Of a DNA stretch of 64,000 nucleotides, positions 48,678-57,791 are shown piece by piece. Numbering within the stretch: position 1 is the first letter of the stretch; each line of letters opens with the position of its first letter. The stretch is taken from contig NZ_JAINZZ010000003.1 of NCBI RefSeq assembly GCF_019890725.1, positions 124,001-188,000 of the forward strand, read 5' to 3'. Made by a program: the position numbers and the translations under genes. The stretch is from Actinacidiphila acidipaludis (GTDB lineage Bacteria; Actinomycetota; Actinomycetes; Streptomycetales; Streptomycetaceae). The notes below the pieces were generated by a model. It did no database searches, was not told the origin of the DNA, and was given only the letters and a program-made list of their open reading frames with translations.

Positions 48678-49352
48678 ATGGGTCTACGGCTCGTCGTGGT
48701 CGACGACCACCGGCTGCTCGCCGAGGCGCTGGCCTCTGCTCTGAAGCTGCGCGGTCACCGGGTGCTGGCGGCGGCCGCGCCCGCGCAGGGCGCCGCGGAA
48801 CTGGTGCTGAGCCGCTCACCGGAGGTGTGCCTGCTGGGCACCGCGGCGCCGTCGGAGCCGGGGGTGTTCGATCCGGTGGTACGGATCAAGCGGGAGCGGC
48901 CCGCGGTCGCCGTGGTGGTGCTGGGTCCGGTGCCCGATCCGCGGGGGATAGCGGCGGCGTTCGCCGCGGGCGCCTCGGGATACGTGCGGCACGACGAGCG
49001 CATCGAGGGTGTCGAGCGGGCGATGGCCAAGGCACGGGCGGGTGAGGTGGCGGTGGCGCCGGGCCTGCTGCAGGGCGCGTTCGCCGAACTGCTCAACCCG
49101 GCGCGGCAGCCCGACGACGAGGGCGTGCGGCTGCTGGAGATGCTGACGCCGCGCGAGGTCGAGGTGCTGGTGCGGGTCGCCGAGGGCGAGGACACGCGGG
49201 TGATCGCGGCGGGGATGCGGATCGCGCCCAGCACCGCGCGCACCCATGTGCAGCGGGTGCTGATGAAGCTGGGAGTGGGCTCCCGGCTGGAGGCGGCGGC
49301 GCTGGCCGCCCGGACCGGGCTGCTGGAGCGCGCGGCGGGCGACCGGGCCTGA
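48678..49352 (+). CDS. Orphan LuxR-type response regulator lacking the phospho-acceptor Asp
   Basis: A 224-residue NarL/FixJ-type regulator. The receiver domain begins L-V-V-V-D-D-H-R (acidic pair Asp9, Asp10), but the strand that should hold the phosphorylated Asp reads V-C-L-L-G-T-A, with Gly54 instead. The switch Thr/Ser and the conserved Lys are also replaced (V-V-V-L-G, Y-V-R-H-D). Residues about 150-215 are a normal LuxR helix-turn-helix: L-T-P-R-E-V-E-V-L, A-A-G-M-R-I-A-P-S-T-A-R-T-H-V. No kinase gene is adjacent. It probably works independently of phosphorylation, as known for atypical actinomycete regulators. Located directly before galTEK. Confidence 0.87.
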   Translation: MGLRLVVVDDHRLLAEALASALKLRGHRVLAAAAPAQGAAELVLSRSPEVCLLGTAAPSEPGVFDPVVRIKRERPAVAVVVLGPVPDPRGIAAAFAAGASGYVRHDERIEGVERAMAKARAGEVAVAPGLLQGAFAELLNPARQPDDEGVRLLEMLTPREVEVLVRVAEGEDTRVIAAGMRIAPSTARTHVQRVLMKLGVGSRLEAAALAARTGLLERAAGDRA

Positions 49353-49518
49353 CGCGGGCCTGACGGGTCCGCCCCGGCTCCTCCGCCGGGATGCGCGCCG
49401 ATTCCCTCGCACCGCCTCCCCGACGTGTTCGACTCCTGTTCGGCTTTGTTTGTTTGTGCCCGTACCGGGCTTTCGCTGAGCGTCTCTGCCCGCCATGAAC
49501 TTCGTGCTGCCCCGCGCA

Positions 49519-49563
49519 TTGACTCAACTGTTCTGTTGTGGTTCATTGTGTGCGGTTCTGTTG
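49519..49563 (+). promoter_or_regulatory. Putative galT promoter region with direct repeats
   Basis: An unusually T-rich stretch (49436-49563). TTGACT at 49519-49524 could be a -35 element, with TCATTG 18 bases later as a weak -10. GTTCTGTTG is repeated at 49530-49538 and 49555-49563, 25 bases apart. Direct repeats are known in the galactose-inducible gal promoter of S. lividans, but these are different words. Confidence 0.35.
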
Positions 49564-49590
49564 AGTGCACAGGGTGTGAGGTGCCGCAGG

Positions 49591-50634
49591 GTGAAGAAGA
49601 CGACGACGCGGCTCGCGGACGGCCGTGAGCTGATCTACTACGACTCGGCCGACGCCGTCGTCCGCGACGCCGTCGATCTGCGCCCGCTCGAGCCCGTCTC
49701 CACGGACTCCGACCTGCGGGCCGACCGGCTGCTCGGCGACACCGTCGCCATCGCCTCGCACCGGCAGGGCCGCACCTACCACCCGCCGGCCGACGAGTGC
49801 CCGCTGTGCCCGTCCCGCGAGGGCAGGCTCAGCGAGATCCCGGCGTCGGACTACGAGGTGGCGGTCTTCCAGAACCGCTTCCCGTCGCTCACCGGCGACA
49901 AGGGCCGCTGCGAAGTGGTGTGCTTCACCTCCGACCACGACGCCTCGTTCGCGTCGCTGAGCCCGGCCGGCGCCCGGCTGGTGCTCGACGTGTGGACGGA
50001 CCGCACCCAGGACCTCTCCCAGATGCCGGGCGTGGTGCAGGTCTACCCGTTCGAGAACCGCGGCGAGGAGATCGGGGTCACCCTCGGCCACCCGCACGGC
50101 CAGATCTACGGGTACCCGTTCGTCACCCCGCGCACGTCGCTGATGCTGCGCAACGCCGCCGAGCACCTGCAGCGCACCGGCCGCAACCTCTTCGACGACG
50201 TGGTCGCCGACGAGTTGGCCGACGGCCGCCGGATCGTGCTGGAGGGCGAGCACTGGACGGCCTTCGTGCCGTACGCCGCCCACTGGCCCTACGAGGTCCA
50301 CCTCTACCCCAAGCGCCGGGTGCCGGACCTGCTGGGGCTGGACGAGGACGCCCGGGCCGAGTTCCCCGGGATCTACCTGGAGCTGCTGCGCCGCTTCGAC
50401 CGGATCTTCGGCGAGGGGCAGCCGCCCACCCCGTACATCTCGGGCTGGCACCAGGCGCCGTTCACCGCGGCGGACCGCCGGGACTTCGCGCTCCACCTGG
50501 AGCTTTTCACCATTCGCCGCACATCGGGCAAGCTGAAGTTCCTCGCGGGTTCGGAATCGGGCATGAGCGCCTTCGTCAACGACGTGCCACCGGAGTCCGC
50601 GGCCCAGCGACTGCGAGAGGTAGCGAGCAATTGA
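49591..50634 (+). CDS. galT: Galactose-1-phosphate uridylyltransferase
   Basis: A 347-residue HIT-superfamily enzyme of the Leloir pathway that converts UDP-glucose plus Gal-1-P to Glc-1-P plus UDP-Gal. The active-site [10 protein letters not shown] (nucleophile is the second His), the zinc-type C-P-L-C, N-R-F-P and the W-P-Y-E-V-H-L-Y strand are present. GTG at 49591 is chosen as the frame upstream is non-coding. First gene of galTEK; its TGA overlaps the TTG start of galE. Confidence 0.94.
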   Translation: MKKTTTRLADGRELIYYDSADAVVRDAVDLRPLEPVSTDSDLRADRLLGDTVAIASHRQGRTYHPPADECPLCPSREGRLSEIPASDYEVAVFQNRFPSLTGDKGRCEVVCFTSDHDASFASLSPAGARLVLDVWTDRTQDLSQMPGVVQVYPFENRGEEIGVTLGHPHGQIYGYPFVTPRTSLMLRNAAEHLQRTGRNLFDDVVADELADGRRIVLEGEHWTAFVPYAAHWPYEVHLYPKRRVPDLLGLDEDARAEFPGIYLELLRRFDRIFGEGQPPTPYISGWHQAPFTAADRRDFALHLELFTIRRTSGKLKFLAGSESGMSAFVNDVPPESAAQRLREVASN

Positions 50635-51614
50635 GCACCGCCCAGAAGAAGCTCCTGGTCACCGGCGGAGCCGGATACGTCGGCGGCGTGGTCGCCGCTC
50701 ACCTCCTCGAGGCCGGCCACCAGGTGACCGTGCTCGACGACCTGTCCACGGGCTTCCGGGTCGGCGTCCCGGAGGGCGCCCGCTTCGTCGAGGGCCGCAT
50801 CCAGGACGCGGCGAAGGTGCTCGACGGCTCGTACGACGCGGTGCTGCACTTCGCCGCCTCCTCGCAGGTCGGCGAGTCGGTCGCGAACCCGGAGAAGTAC
50901 TGGCGCAACAACGTCGCCGGCACCCTGGAACTGCTCACCGCCATGCGGGAGTCCGGGGTCCGCACGCTGGTGTTCTCCTCCACCGCGGCCACCTACGGCG
51001 AGCCGGACCAGGTGCCGATCACCGAGACCGCCGCCACCGCGCCCACCAACCCCTACGGCGCGACCAAGCTCGCCGTGGACCACATGATCGCCTCGGAGTG
51101 CGCCGCGTACGGGCTGTCCGCGGTCTCGCTGCGGTACTTCAACGTCGCGGGCGCCTACGGCCGGTACGGCGAGCGCCACGACCCCGAGTCCCACCTGATC
51201 CCGCTGGTGCTGCAGGTGGCGCAGGAGCGCCGTGCCGCGATCTCGATCTTCGGCGACGACTACCCGACGCCCGACGGCACCTGCCTGCGCGACTACATCC
51301 ACGTCGCGGACCTCGCCGAGGCCCACCTGCTCGCCCTGGACCACGCGCCCGCAGGCGAGCACCTGATCTGCAACCTCGGCAACGGCAACGGCTTCTCGGT
51401 CCTGGAGGTCGTGGAGGCCGCCCGCCGGGTGACCGGCCACGCGATCCCGGCGACCGTCGAGCCGCGCCGGGCCGGCGACCCCGCCGTCCTGGTGGCCTCC
51501 GCGGACCGCGCCCGGGAGCGGCTGGGCTGGCAGCCGCGCCGCACCGACCTCGTGGAGATCATCCGCGACGCATGGAACTTCGCCACTTCAGCAGGGGAGG
51601 ACGGCGCGCAATGA
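50631..51614 (+). CDS. galE: UDP-glucose 4-epimerase
   Basis: A 327-residue extended SDR, NAD-dependent. [10 protein letters not shown] at the N-terminus binds [12 protein letters not shown] and N-P-Y-G-A-T-K provide the catalytic Ser/Tyr/Lys. R-Y-F-N-V-A-G-A and [12 protein letters not shown] are typical for GalE. It starts with TTG at 50631 overlapping the galT stop (TTGA) and has GAGAGG upstream, an unusual start codon that the overlap supports. It ends with an ATGA overlap to galK. Confidence 0.94.
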   Translation: MSTAQKKLLVTGGAGYVGGVVAAHLLEAGHQVTVLDDLSTGFRVGVPEGARFVEGRIQDAAKVLDGSYDAVLHFAASSQVGESVANPEKYWRNNVAGTLELLTAMRESGVRTLVFSSTAATYGEPDQVPITETAATAPTNPYGATKLAVDHMIASECAAYGLSAVSLRYFNVAGAYGRYGERHDPESHLIPLVLQVAQERRAAISIFGDDYPTPDGTCLRDYIHVADLAEAHLLALDHAPAGEHLICNLGNGNGFSVLEVVEAARRVTGHAIPATVEPRRAGDPAVLVASADRARERLGWQPRRTDLVEIIRDAWNFATSAGEDGAQ

Positions 51615-52750
51615 CCGACGCCGCGTTCGAGATCGCGTTCAAGAACGTCTTCGGGCGCGCGCCCGAGGGCGCGTGGTCGGCACCGGGCAGGGTCAACCTG
51701 ATCGGTGAGCACACCGACTACAACGACGGCCACGTCATGCCGTTCGCGCTGCCGCACGCCACCCGCGCCGCCGTCGCCCGCCGCGACGACGGCCTGCTGC
51801 GGCTGCACTCCGCGGACATGGACGGCGGGGTCGTCGAGCTGCGGGTCGCCGACCTGGCCCCCGGCACCACCGAGGGCTGGGCGCGCTACCCCGCGGCGGT
51901 GCTGTGGACGCTGCGCCAGGCCGGTCACGACATCGGCGGCGCGGACCTCCACTTCGACAGCAGCGTGCCGGTCGGCGGCGGCCTGTCGTCGTCGGCGGCG
52001 CTGCAGGTCGTCACCGCCCTGGCGCTGACCGAGCTGCACGGCGTGACGGGCCTGTCGCGCCAGGAACTGGCCCTGCTGTGCCAGTCCTCGGAGAACACCT
52101 ACGTGGGCGCGCCGGTCGGCGTCATGGACCAGACCGCGTCCGCCTGCTGCACCGAGGGCCACGCGCTCCACCTGGATGTGCGCGGGCTGGTGCAGCACCA
52201 GGTGCCGTTCGACCTGGCCGCGGAGGGCCTGCGACTGCTGGTGTGCGACACCCGGGTCAAGCACGCGCACGCCGACGGCGCCTACGGGAAGCTGCGGGCC
52301 GGCTGCGAGTCCGCGGCCGGGACGCTCGGGCTGCCCGCGCTGCGGGACGTCGCCTTCGACCAGCTCGACGCGGCGCTGGAGTCCCTGCCGGACGAGCGGC
52401 TGCGCCGGCTGACCCGGCACGTGGTGACCGAGAACCACCGCGTGGAGGAAGTCCTGGCGCTCCTGCGGGCAGGCCGCACCCGGGACATCGGCCCGGTGCT
52501 GACGGCCGGCCACGCCTCGCTGCGCGACGACTTCCAGGTCTCCTGCCCCGAGCTGGACCTCGTGGTGGACACCGCGCTGGCGGCCGGCGCGCTCGGCGCC
52601 CGGATGACCGGCGGCGGCTTCGGCGGGTCGGCGATCGTGCTGGTGGAGGAGTCGGACGAGGCGGCCGTCGCCGCCGCGGTGGAGGCCGCGCTGCCTCAGG
52701 TCCGGCAGTTCGCGACGGTTCCGGGGCCCGGCGCGCACCGCCTCTGGTGA
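51611..52750 (+). CDS. galK: Galactokinase
   Basis: A 379-residue GHMP kinase that phosphorylates galactose at C1. The galactokinase signature [15 protein letters not shown], the ATP loop [12 protein letters not shown] and the third motif [10 protein letters not shown] are all present. ATG at 51611 overlaps the galE stop. Last gene of galTEK; the next strong hairpin is 170 bases downstream. Regulation by galactose is expected from the family but the sequence alone does not show the regulator. Confidence 0.95.
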   Translation: MTDAAFEIAFKNVFGRAPEGAWSAPGRVNLIGEHTDYNDGHVMPFALPHATRAAVARRDDGLLRLHSADMDGGVVELRVADLAPGTTEGWARYPAAVLWTLRQAGHDIGGADLHFDSSVPVGGGLSSSAALQVVTALALTELHGVTGLSRQELALLCQSSENTYVGAPVGVMDQTASACCTEGHALHLDVRGLVQHQVPFDLAAEGLRLLVCDTRVKHAHADGAYGKLRAGCESAAGTLGLPALRDVAFDQLDAALESLPDERLRRLTRHVVTENHRVEEVLALLRAGRTRDIGPVLTAGHASLRDDFQVSCPELDLVVDTALAAGALGARMTGGGFGGSAIVLVEESDEAAVAAAVEAALPQVRQFATVPGPGAHRLW

Positions 52751-52920
52751 TCGTCCGCGCTGCTGGGCGGGCAGGTCAGAGGTGTAGACCAGTGCAAACG
52801 CGCGGAAGAACAGGCCGGTAACTTCCGGCAAGACGGTTCCATATCGCCGCCGAACCCCTACGCTTTTCCCACAGCGCCGGTGGGGGCCGGTGCTCATCAG
52901 GGGGCGAGACGCAAGGGGTT

Positions 52921-52960
52921 CGGCACCCGGACCGGGACGGCGGTCCCGGTCCGGGTGCCG
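52921..52960. terminator. 18-bp perfect hairpin between galK and the LuxR-type regulator
   Basis: CGGCACCCGGACCGGGAC (52921-52938) pairs perfectly with 52943-52960 around GGCG. It lies 170 bases after galK and 62 bases before the regulator start, so it could be the gal operon terminator, an attenuator of the regulator, or both. The rest of 52751-53022 shows no gene. Confidence 0.8.
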
Positions 52961-53022
52961 GATCCCACGCGAGCAGTGCCCCGCCACTGGGGGAGTGCCC
53001 TGTACCGGGAAAGTGGTGTCCC

Positions 53023-53823
53023 GTGGGAAGAATCCGCGTTCTCGTCGTCGACGACCACCGCATCTTCGCCGAGTCCCTGGCCGCCGCGCTCGCCGCGGAG
53101 CCGGACGTCGACGTGTCCGCCGCGGGCAGCGGTCCCGCCGCCCAGCGGTGCCTGGACCGGGCCGCGGTCGACAACCGGCGCTACGACGTCCTGCTGGTCG
53201 ACGCCGACCTCGGCGCCGGGCCGCGTCCGCCGGTGACGCTGGCCGCCGTGCCCTCGCTGACCGCGGGCGCCCGCCCGCTGGAGCCCCGCGACCCGGTCAT
53301 GGACGGCCTGGCGCTCGTGGAGCGGGTGCGCGCCGAGCACCCGGGAACGCGTACGGTCGTGCTCGCCGAGCGGGACGACCCGCTGCGCGCGGCCCGCGCC
53401 CTGCAGGCCGGCGCCTCGGGCTGGGTGGCCAAGGACTGTTCGCTGTCGCGGCTGCTGGCCGTGGTGCGCGGCGTGCTGCGGGACGAGACGCATCTGCCGC
53501 CGGCCCTGCTGACCGGTGTGCTGCGGGAGTTGACCTCGGCCCGGCGCAACCGCACCGAGAGCGAGCGGCTGGTGGAGTCGCTGACGCCGCGTGAGCAGGA
53601 GGTGCTGCGCTGCATGGTGGCGGGCCTCGGTCGCAAGGCGGTCGCCGAGCGGCTGTTCCTGTCCCCGCACACCGTCCGCACCCACATGCAGAACGTGCTC
53701 GGCAAGCTCGGTGTGCACTCCACGCTCGCCGCGGTCGCGTTGGCCCGCCGGGCCGGGGTGGGACCGGTCGAACTGGTGCCGTCAGCCGGGGACGTTGTCG
53801 AACGGCGCGGTCAGCTGTCGTAG
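53023..53823 (+). CDS. LuxR-type response regulator with an insertion in the receiver domain
   Basis: A 266-residue NarL/FixJ-type regulator. The receiver has Asp10-Asp11, phospho-acceptor Asp60 (L-L-V-D-A-D) and the conserved Lys (W-V-A-K-D). Roughly 30 residues (65-95, Pro/Ala-rich) are inserted after the phospho strand, which is unusual. The HTH is L-T-P-R-E-Q-E-V-L to L-S-P-H-T-V-R-T-H-M. GTG at 53023. No sensor kinase adjacent. Its last 42 bases overlap the end of the convergent MarR gene. Similar beginning V-V-D-D-H-R to the regulator at 48678 suggests an old duplication around galTEK (inference). Confidence 0.88.
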   Translation: MGRIRVLVVDDHRIFAESLAAALAAEPDVDVSAAGSGPAAQRCLDRAAVDNRRYDVLLVDADLGAGPRPPVTLAAVPSLTAGARPLEPRDPVMDGLALVERVRAEHPGTRTVVLAERDDPLRAARALQAGASGWVAKDCSLSRLLAVVRGVLRDETHLPPALLTGVLRELTSARRNRTESERLVESLTPREQEVLRCMVAGLGRKAVAERLFLSPHTVRTHMQNVLGKLGVHSTLAAVALARRAGVGPVELVPSAGDVVERRGQLS

Positions 53824-54279
53824 CAGACCGGCGAGTTCGGTGCGCTGACGGTCGCTGAGTTCGCCGAGGATGGCCCGCTCCTGGGCGAGCAGGCCGGCCA
53901 GCGCCTGGTCCGCGCGGTCCTGGCCCTCCGCCGTCAGCCGGACCAGCACCCCGCGCCGGTCGCTGGGGTCCGGAAGCCGTTCGACCAGGCCCTTCTTGGC
54001 CAGCCGGTCGATGCGGTTGGTCATCGTGCCCGAGGTGACCAGCGTCTGGGTGAGCAACTGCCCCGGGGAGAGCTGGTAGGGCGCGCCCGCGCGGCGCAGC
54101 GACGTCAGGACGTCGAACTCCCAGGGCTCCAGGCTGTGCTCGGCGAACGCCAGCCGCCGTGCCCGGTCCAGGTGACGGGCGAGCCTGCTGACCCGGCTGA
54201 GCACCTCAAGCGGTTCCACGTCGAGGTCGGGGCGCTCACGGCGCCATGCAGCGACCAGCCGGTCGACCTCGTCCTCCAT
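53782..54279 (-). CDS. tamR: MarR-family regulator, TamR
   Basis: A 165-residue winged-helix regulator: L-T-S-L-R-R-A-G-A-P-Y-Q-L-S-P-G-Q-L, then T-S-G-T-M-T-N-R-I-D-R-L and the wing D-R-R-G-V-L-V-R-L-T. It is divergent from a trans-aconitate methyltransferase gene with a palindromic operator between, exactly the Streptomyces TamR-tam arrangement. TamR senses citrate, cis-/trans-aconitate and isocitrate and releases DNA (known for S. coelicolor). ATG at 54279. Its 3' end overlaps the convergent response regulator by 42 bases. Confidence 0.9.
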   Translation of the reverse strand: MEDEVDRLVAAWRRERPDLDVEPLEVLSRVSRLARHLDRARRLAFAEHSLEPWEFDVLTSLRRAGAPYQLSPGQLLTQTLVTSGTMTNRIDRLAKKGLVERLPDPSDRRGVLVRLTAEGQDRADQALAGLLAQERAILGELSDRQRTELAGLLRQLTAPFDNVPG

Positions 54280-54313
54280 GGGATCAGTGTAATAGGTCTG
54301 TCGACATGAAGTC

Positions 54314-54327
54314 TCTTGACATCAAGA
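54314..54327. promoter_or_regulatory. TamR operator
   Basis: TCTTGA-CA-TCAAGA, perfect 6-base arms, between the divergent tamR and tam genes; a related half-site CGACATGAAG lies just upstream at 54302-54311. Matches the TTGATG/TCAAG-type site of TamR regulators as I recall it. Confidence 0.8.
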
Positions 54328-54424
54328 TACTTGGCGGTGGAGTCTGGAACGAGAGGGCCGCACACCCGGCAGTCCCCCCGCGCCGGTGCGTCGGCTTCGC
54401 GAACCACCCCAGGGAGTACGAACG

Positions 54425-55255
54425 ATGCAAGCAGCTCCGACGTGGGACCCGCAACAGTATCTCCGGCACTCCACCCACCGCACCCGCCCCTTTCTCGACC
54501 TCCTCGCCCGCATCCCCGACCTGCCCGGCGGCAACTCGCCCCGGATAGCCGACATCGGCTGCGGTCCGGGCAACGTCACCGCGCTGCTCGCCGACCGCTG
54601 GCCCAGCGCCCGGATCACCGGCTTCGACAGCTCACGGGAGATGCTGGCCGCCGCCGAGCACTACGCCGGACCCACCGCCGGCGGCGGCAGCCTGGACTTC
54701 CGGCGGGCGGACGCCGCCCAGTGGGTCCCCGGCGAGACCTTCGACCTGATCGTGTCCAACGCCGCGCTGCAGTGGGTGCCCGGGCACGCGGACCGCTTCC
54801 CCGACTGGCTGGACCGCGTCGCGCCCGGCGGCGCCCTCGCCTTCCAGGTCCCCGGCAACTTCACCGCCCCCAGCCACGCGCTGCTCGCCGAGCTGTGCGA
54901 GAGCCCGCGCTGGCGCCACCGGCTGAACGGCCACGGCCGCCGCTACGTCCACATCCTCAGCCCCGCCGACTACCTCGAACGCCTCACCGAGCTCGGCTGC
55001 GAGGCCGTCGACGTCTGGGAGAGCACCTACGTGCAACTGCTGCAGGGCGAGGACCCCGTTCTGGACTGGACGACGGGCACCGCGCTGCGGCCGGTGCTCA
55101 CCGCGCTGGAGGACGACCCGTCCGCGAGCTCGGAGTTCGTCGGCCAGTACCGCGACCTGCTGCGCAAGGCCTACCCGGCCGGGCCGCACGGCACCGTCTT
55201 CCCGTTCCGGCGGATCTTCGCCGTCGCCCGCACCGCACAGGAGCCGCGCGCATGA
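54425..55255 (+). CDS. tam: Trans-aconitate 2-methyltransferase
   Basis: A 276-residue SAM-dependent class I methyltransferase. It starts W-D-P-Q-Q-Y-L-R-H with A-D-I-G-C-G-P-G-N-V-T (SAM motif I), G-F-D-S-S, and the Tam-type N-A-A-L-Q-W-V-P-G-H, R-R-Y-V-H-I-L-S-P-A-D-Y and D-V-W-E-S-T-Y. It methylates trans-aconitate, which otherwise inhibits aconitase. ATG at 54425 with AGGGAG upstream. Coupled by ATGA to the VOC gene. Controlled by TamR through the palindrome at 54314. Confidence 0.93.
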   Translation: MQAAPTWDPQQYLRHSTHRTRPFLDLLARIPDLPGGNSPRIADIGCGPGNVTALLADRWPSARITGFDSSREMLAAAEHYAGPTAGGGSLDFRRADAAQWVPGETFDLIVSNAALQWVPGHADRFPDWLDRVAPGGALAFQVPGNFTAPSHALLAELCESPRWRHRLNGHGRRYVHILSPADYLERLTELGCEAVDVWESTYVQLLQGEDPVLDWTTGTALRPVLTALEDDPSASSEFVGQYRDLLRKAYPAGPHGTVFPFRRIFAVARTAQEPRA

Positions 55256-55632
55256 TCGCCGCCGTCGACCACGTCCAGCTCGCCGCGCCGCCCGGCAGCG
55301 AACCGGAACTGCGCGCCTTCTACACCGGGGTGCTGGGCATGACCGAGCTGCCCAAGCCGCCGGTGCTGGCGGCCCGGGGCGGCTGCTGGTTCGCCGCCGG
55401 CGGCGCGGTGCTGCACCTGGGCGTCGAGGAGGACTTCCGGGCCGCCCGCAAGGCCCACCCTGGCCTGCGGGTCACCGGCATCCACGCCTTCGCCGAACGC
55501 CTGCGGGACAAGGGCGCGACGGTGGTGTGGGACGACGACCTGCCCGGGCACGCGCGCTTCTACAGCGAGGACCCGGTCGGCAACCGCCTGGAGTTCCTGG
55601 AGCCGCTCGCGCCGGACGGCGCCTCCTCCTGA
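55252..55632 (+). CDS. VOC/glyoxalase-like protein
   Basis: A 126-residue vicinal-oxygen-chelate protein: D-H-V-Q-L-A-A-P-P-G-S-E at the start (first metal His), F-Y-T-G-V-L-G-M and the closing D-P-V-G-N-R-L-E-F-L-E (Glu ligand). The length is one VOC module pair. ATG overlaps the tam stop (ATGA), so it is made with Tam and may process or bind a related acid (inference). No further function can be told. Confidence 0.87.
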   Translation: MIAAVDHVQLAAPPGSEPELRAFYTGVLGMTELPKPPVLAARGGCWFAAGGAVLHLGVEEDFRAARKAHPGLRVTGIHAFAERLRDKGATVVWDDDLPGHARFYSEDPVGNRLEFLEPLAPDGASS

Positions 55633-55635
55633 CAG

Positions 55636-55677
55636 CCGGGGGCCTGTCCCGGCACGAAGACCGGGCCGGGCCCCCGG
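55636..55677. terminator. Bidirectional hairpin between the VOC gene and the membrane protein gene
   Basis: Outer arms CCGGGGGCC (55636-55644) and its complement (55669-55677), with an inner CCCGG/CCGGG stem in the loop, in the 71-base gap between two convergent genes. Confidence 0.75.
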
Positions 55678-55703
55678 GCGCCGGGGCGCGGCGTGCGCCC
55701 GCC

Positions 55704-56222
55704 CTACAGCGTCAGGAACGCCCCGCCGACCAGCGCGGCACCGGCCGCGGCCAGCGTCCAGGCCGTACGCGGCATCCGCAGGCCGCCGCCGACCACGACC
55801 GCGGCCAGCAGCAGCGCCCCGCCCAGCGGCAGCCAGGCGAACAGCACGCCGCCCAGGCCCGCCCTGATCCCGGTGTCGGTGCCGGGCTTGAGCACCACCG
55901 GCACGTGCGCGCCGACCTTGTGCCGGACCGGCAGGCTGACCGTCACCTTCGGGCGGGCGGTCGCGGCGCCCTCGGGCATGAACGGGCCGGTGCAGCTCGA
56001 GTCGCCGCAGGCGGCCAGCGTCACGGTGCCGCGCTCGCGGCCCTTGGTGAGCATCACGTGCTGGGCGGTCTGCCAGGAGGCCCACACCCCGGAGGCCAGG
56101 ATCAGCGCGGTGATCGCCCCGAGGCCCAGCACGCGGGCGAGCAGCACCAGACCCCAGGCTCTCTCGGCGACGCGCCGGGAACGGCTCCTCTTGACCATGC
56201 GGGCGATCTTTGGCCATGGCAT
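55704..56222 (-). CDS. Membrane protein of unknown function with a short outer domain
   Basis: A 172-residue protein with a basic N-terminus (M-V-K-R-S-R-S-R-R), a first membrane helix (L-G-L-G-A-I-T-A-L-I-L-A-S-G), an outer segment with C-G-D-S-S-C and V-P-V-V-L-K-P-G-T-D-T-G, and two C-terminal helices. The two cysteines may form a disulfide. ATG at 56222 or 56198 (M-V-K-R-S); no good SD decides. It lies 35 bases downstream of pth on the same strand, possibly in one transcript. No family recognised. Confidence 0.72.
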   Translation of the reverse strand: MPWPKIARMVKRSRSRRVAERAWGLVLLARVLGLGAITALILASGVWASWQTAQHVMLTKGRERGTVTLAACGDSSCTGPFMPEGAATARPKVTVSLPVRHKVGAHVPVVLKPGTDTGIRAGLGGVLFAWLPLGGALLLAAVVVGGGLRMPRTAWTLAAAGAALVGGAFLTL

Positions 56223-56257
56223 GCCGCCGGGTCAACCTGGGGCCGGCAAGCGGCGGT

Positions 56258-56860
56258 TCAGCTGTTGTACGTGCTCTGCGCCCGCTCCAGACCGTCGCCG
56301 ATCAGCGCCTCGACGGCGTCGGCGGCCCGGTCGACGAACCAGTCCAGGTCCTTGCGCTCGGCCGACGAGAAGTCCTTGAGCACGAAGGCGGCCACGTCCA
56401 TGCGGCCCGGCGGGCGGCCGATGCCGGCCCGCACCCGCAGATAGCCGGCGCCCAGCGACTTGGTGATGGACTTCAGCCCGTTGTGGCCGTTGTCCCCGCC
56501 GCCGAGCTTCAGCCGCAGCGTGCCGTAGTCGATGTCCAGCTCGTCGTGGATGGCGACGATCTGCTCGGTCGGCACCTTGTAGAAGTCCTTGAGGGCGGTG
56601 ACCGGGCCGCCCGACAGGTTCATGTAGGACATCGGCTTGGCCAGCACCACGCGCCGGCTCGACGGTCCCGGCGGGCCGATCCGGCCCTCCAGCACCTGGG
56701 CCTGGGTCTTGCCCGAGCGCTTGAAGGTGCCGCCGATCCGCTGGGCGAGCAGGTCGGCGACCATGAAGCCGATGTTGTGCCGGTTGCCCGCGTACTCGGG
56801 CCCGGGGTTGCCCAGGCCCACGACCATCCAGGGCCCTGCCATGCTGCTGGGGGTGCTCAT
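56258..56860 (-). CDS. pth: Peptidyl-tRNA hydrolase
   Basis: A 200-residue enzyme that releases peptides from dropped-off peptidyl-tRNA. Motifs: [19 protein letters not shown] (catalytic His), [15 protein letters not shown] and [15 protein letters not shown] at 56860 with GGAG eight bases before it. Located right after rplY, an order conserved in actinobacteria (prs-ctc-pth). Confidence 0.95.
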   Translation of the reverse strand: MSTPSSMAGPWMVVGLGNPGPEYAGNRHNIGFMVADLLAQRIGGTFKRSGKTQAQVLEGRIGPPGPSSRRVVLAKPMSYMNLSGGPVTALKDFYKVPTEQIVAIHDELDIDYGTLRLKLGGGDNGHNGLKSITKSLGAGYLRVRAGIGRPPGRMDVAAFVLKDFSSAERKDLDWFVDRAADAVEALIGDGLERAQSTYNS

Positions 56861-56966
56861 CGAAGTCTCCGTCCCGGACATGCGGCCGCCGCCGCACCCC
56901 AGGAGGGTACGACGGCGGCCGGTGCTGCGGGTGCAGCGGTCGATCGAGGTGGGATCCGCGGGCGGA

Positions 56967-57593
56967 TCAGGCCTCGGCGGCTTCCTCGCCCTCGGCGGCG
57001 GCCGGAGCGGCCTCACCCTCGGCCTCGGCCTCCTCCTCGGTCTCCTCGACCTCGACCTGCGCGGCGACGATCTGGATGACGACCGCGTCCTCGTCGACCG
57101 TCAGCGTGGTGCCCTTCGGCAGCTCGATGTCCTTGGCGAGGATCGAGGCGCCGGCCTCCAGGCCCTCGACGGAGACGGTGACGCCCTCGGGGATGTGGGT
57201 GGCCTCGGCCTCGACCGGCAGGGCGGCGAGGACGTGCTCCAGCAGGTTGCCGCCCGGGGCCAGCTCGCCCTCGACGGCGATCGGGACCTCGACGCTGACC
57301 TTCTCGCCGCGCTTGACGGCCAGCAGGTCGACGTGCTCCAGGAAGCCCTTGATCGGGTCGCGCTGCACGGCCTTGGGGATGACCAGCTCGGACTTGCCGT
57401 CGATCTCCAGGGAGATCAGCACGTTGGCGGTGCGCAGCGCGAGCAGCAGCTCGTGGCCGGGCACGGAGACGTGCTTGGGCTCGGCGCCGTGACCGTAGAT
57501 GACGGCGGGGACCTGGTTGGCGCGGCGCACGCGGCGGGCGGCGCCCTTGCCGAACTCGGTACGCGGCTCGGCGGCGATCTTGACCTCGGCCAT
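56967..57593 (-). CDS. rplY: 50S ribosomal protein L25/general stress protein Ctc
   Basis: A 208-residue long-form L25: the N-terminal domain [20 protein letters not shown] and I-Y-G-H-G (5S rRNA-binding), then the TL5-type C-terminal domain with [10 protein letters not shown] and a very acidic Glu/Ala tail. ATG at 57593 with GAGGAG upstream. Between prs and pth on the same strand. Confidence 0.95.
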   Translation of the reverse strand: MAEVKIAAEPRTEFGKGAARRVRRANQVPAVIYGHGAEPKHVSVPGHELLLALRTANVLISLEIDGKSELVIPKAVQRDPIKGFLEHVDLLAVKRGEKVSVEVPIAVEGELAPGGNLLEHVLAALPVEAEATHIPEGVTVSVEGLEAGASILAKDIELPKGTTLTVDEDAVVIQIVAAQVEVEETEEEAEAEGEAAPAAAEGEEAAEA

Positions 57594-57791
57594 GATGCTC
57601 AACTCCTCGTGGTGGGGAACCTGGCGGTGGAACAGTCGGTCGCCCGACCCACGACAGGCCGTTCTCCTGCGAGGAGCGCGTCGATAACGGAGGACCGGGT
57701 CCGGACACGCGTCCGGGGCCTCCCTCGCCGAGCAACGCGGACAGCGTAACCGGCGGGAAGGCCCCGGACGAAATCGATCAGTGCCCCGGGA

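Noticed and set aside
49495-49590. Upstream in-frame extension of galT
   Set aside because: It runs through the T-rich promoter region with Cys/Leu residues unlike GalT; start at 49591 fits family length.
55527-56444. 305-aa plus-strand frame opposite the membrane protein and pth
   Set aside because: Antisense shadow; composition is Arg/Ala/Gly-rich with no motif.
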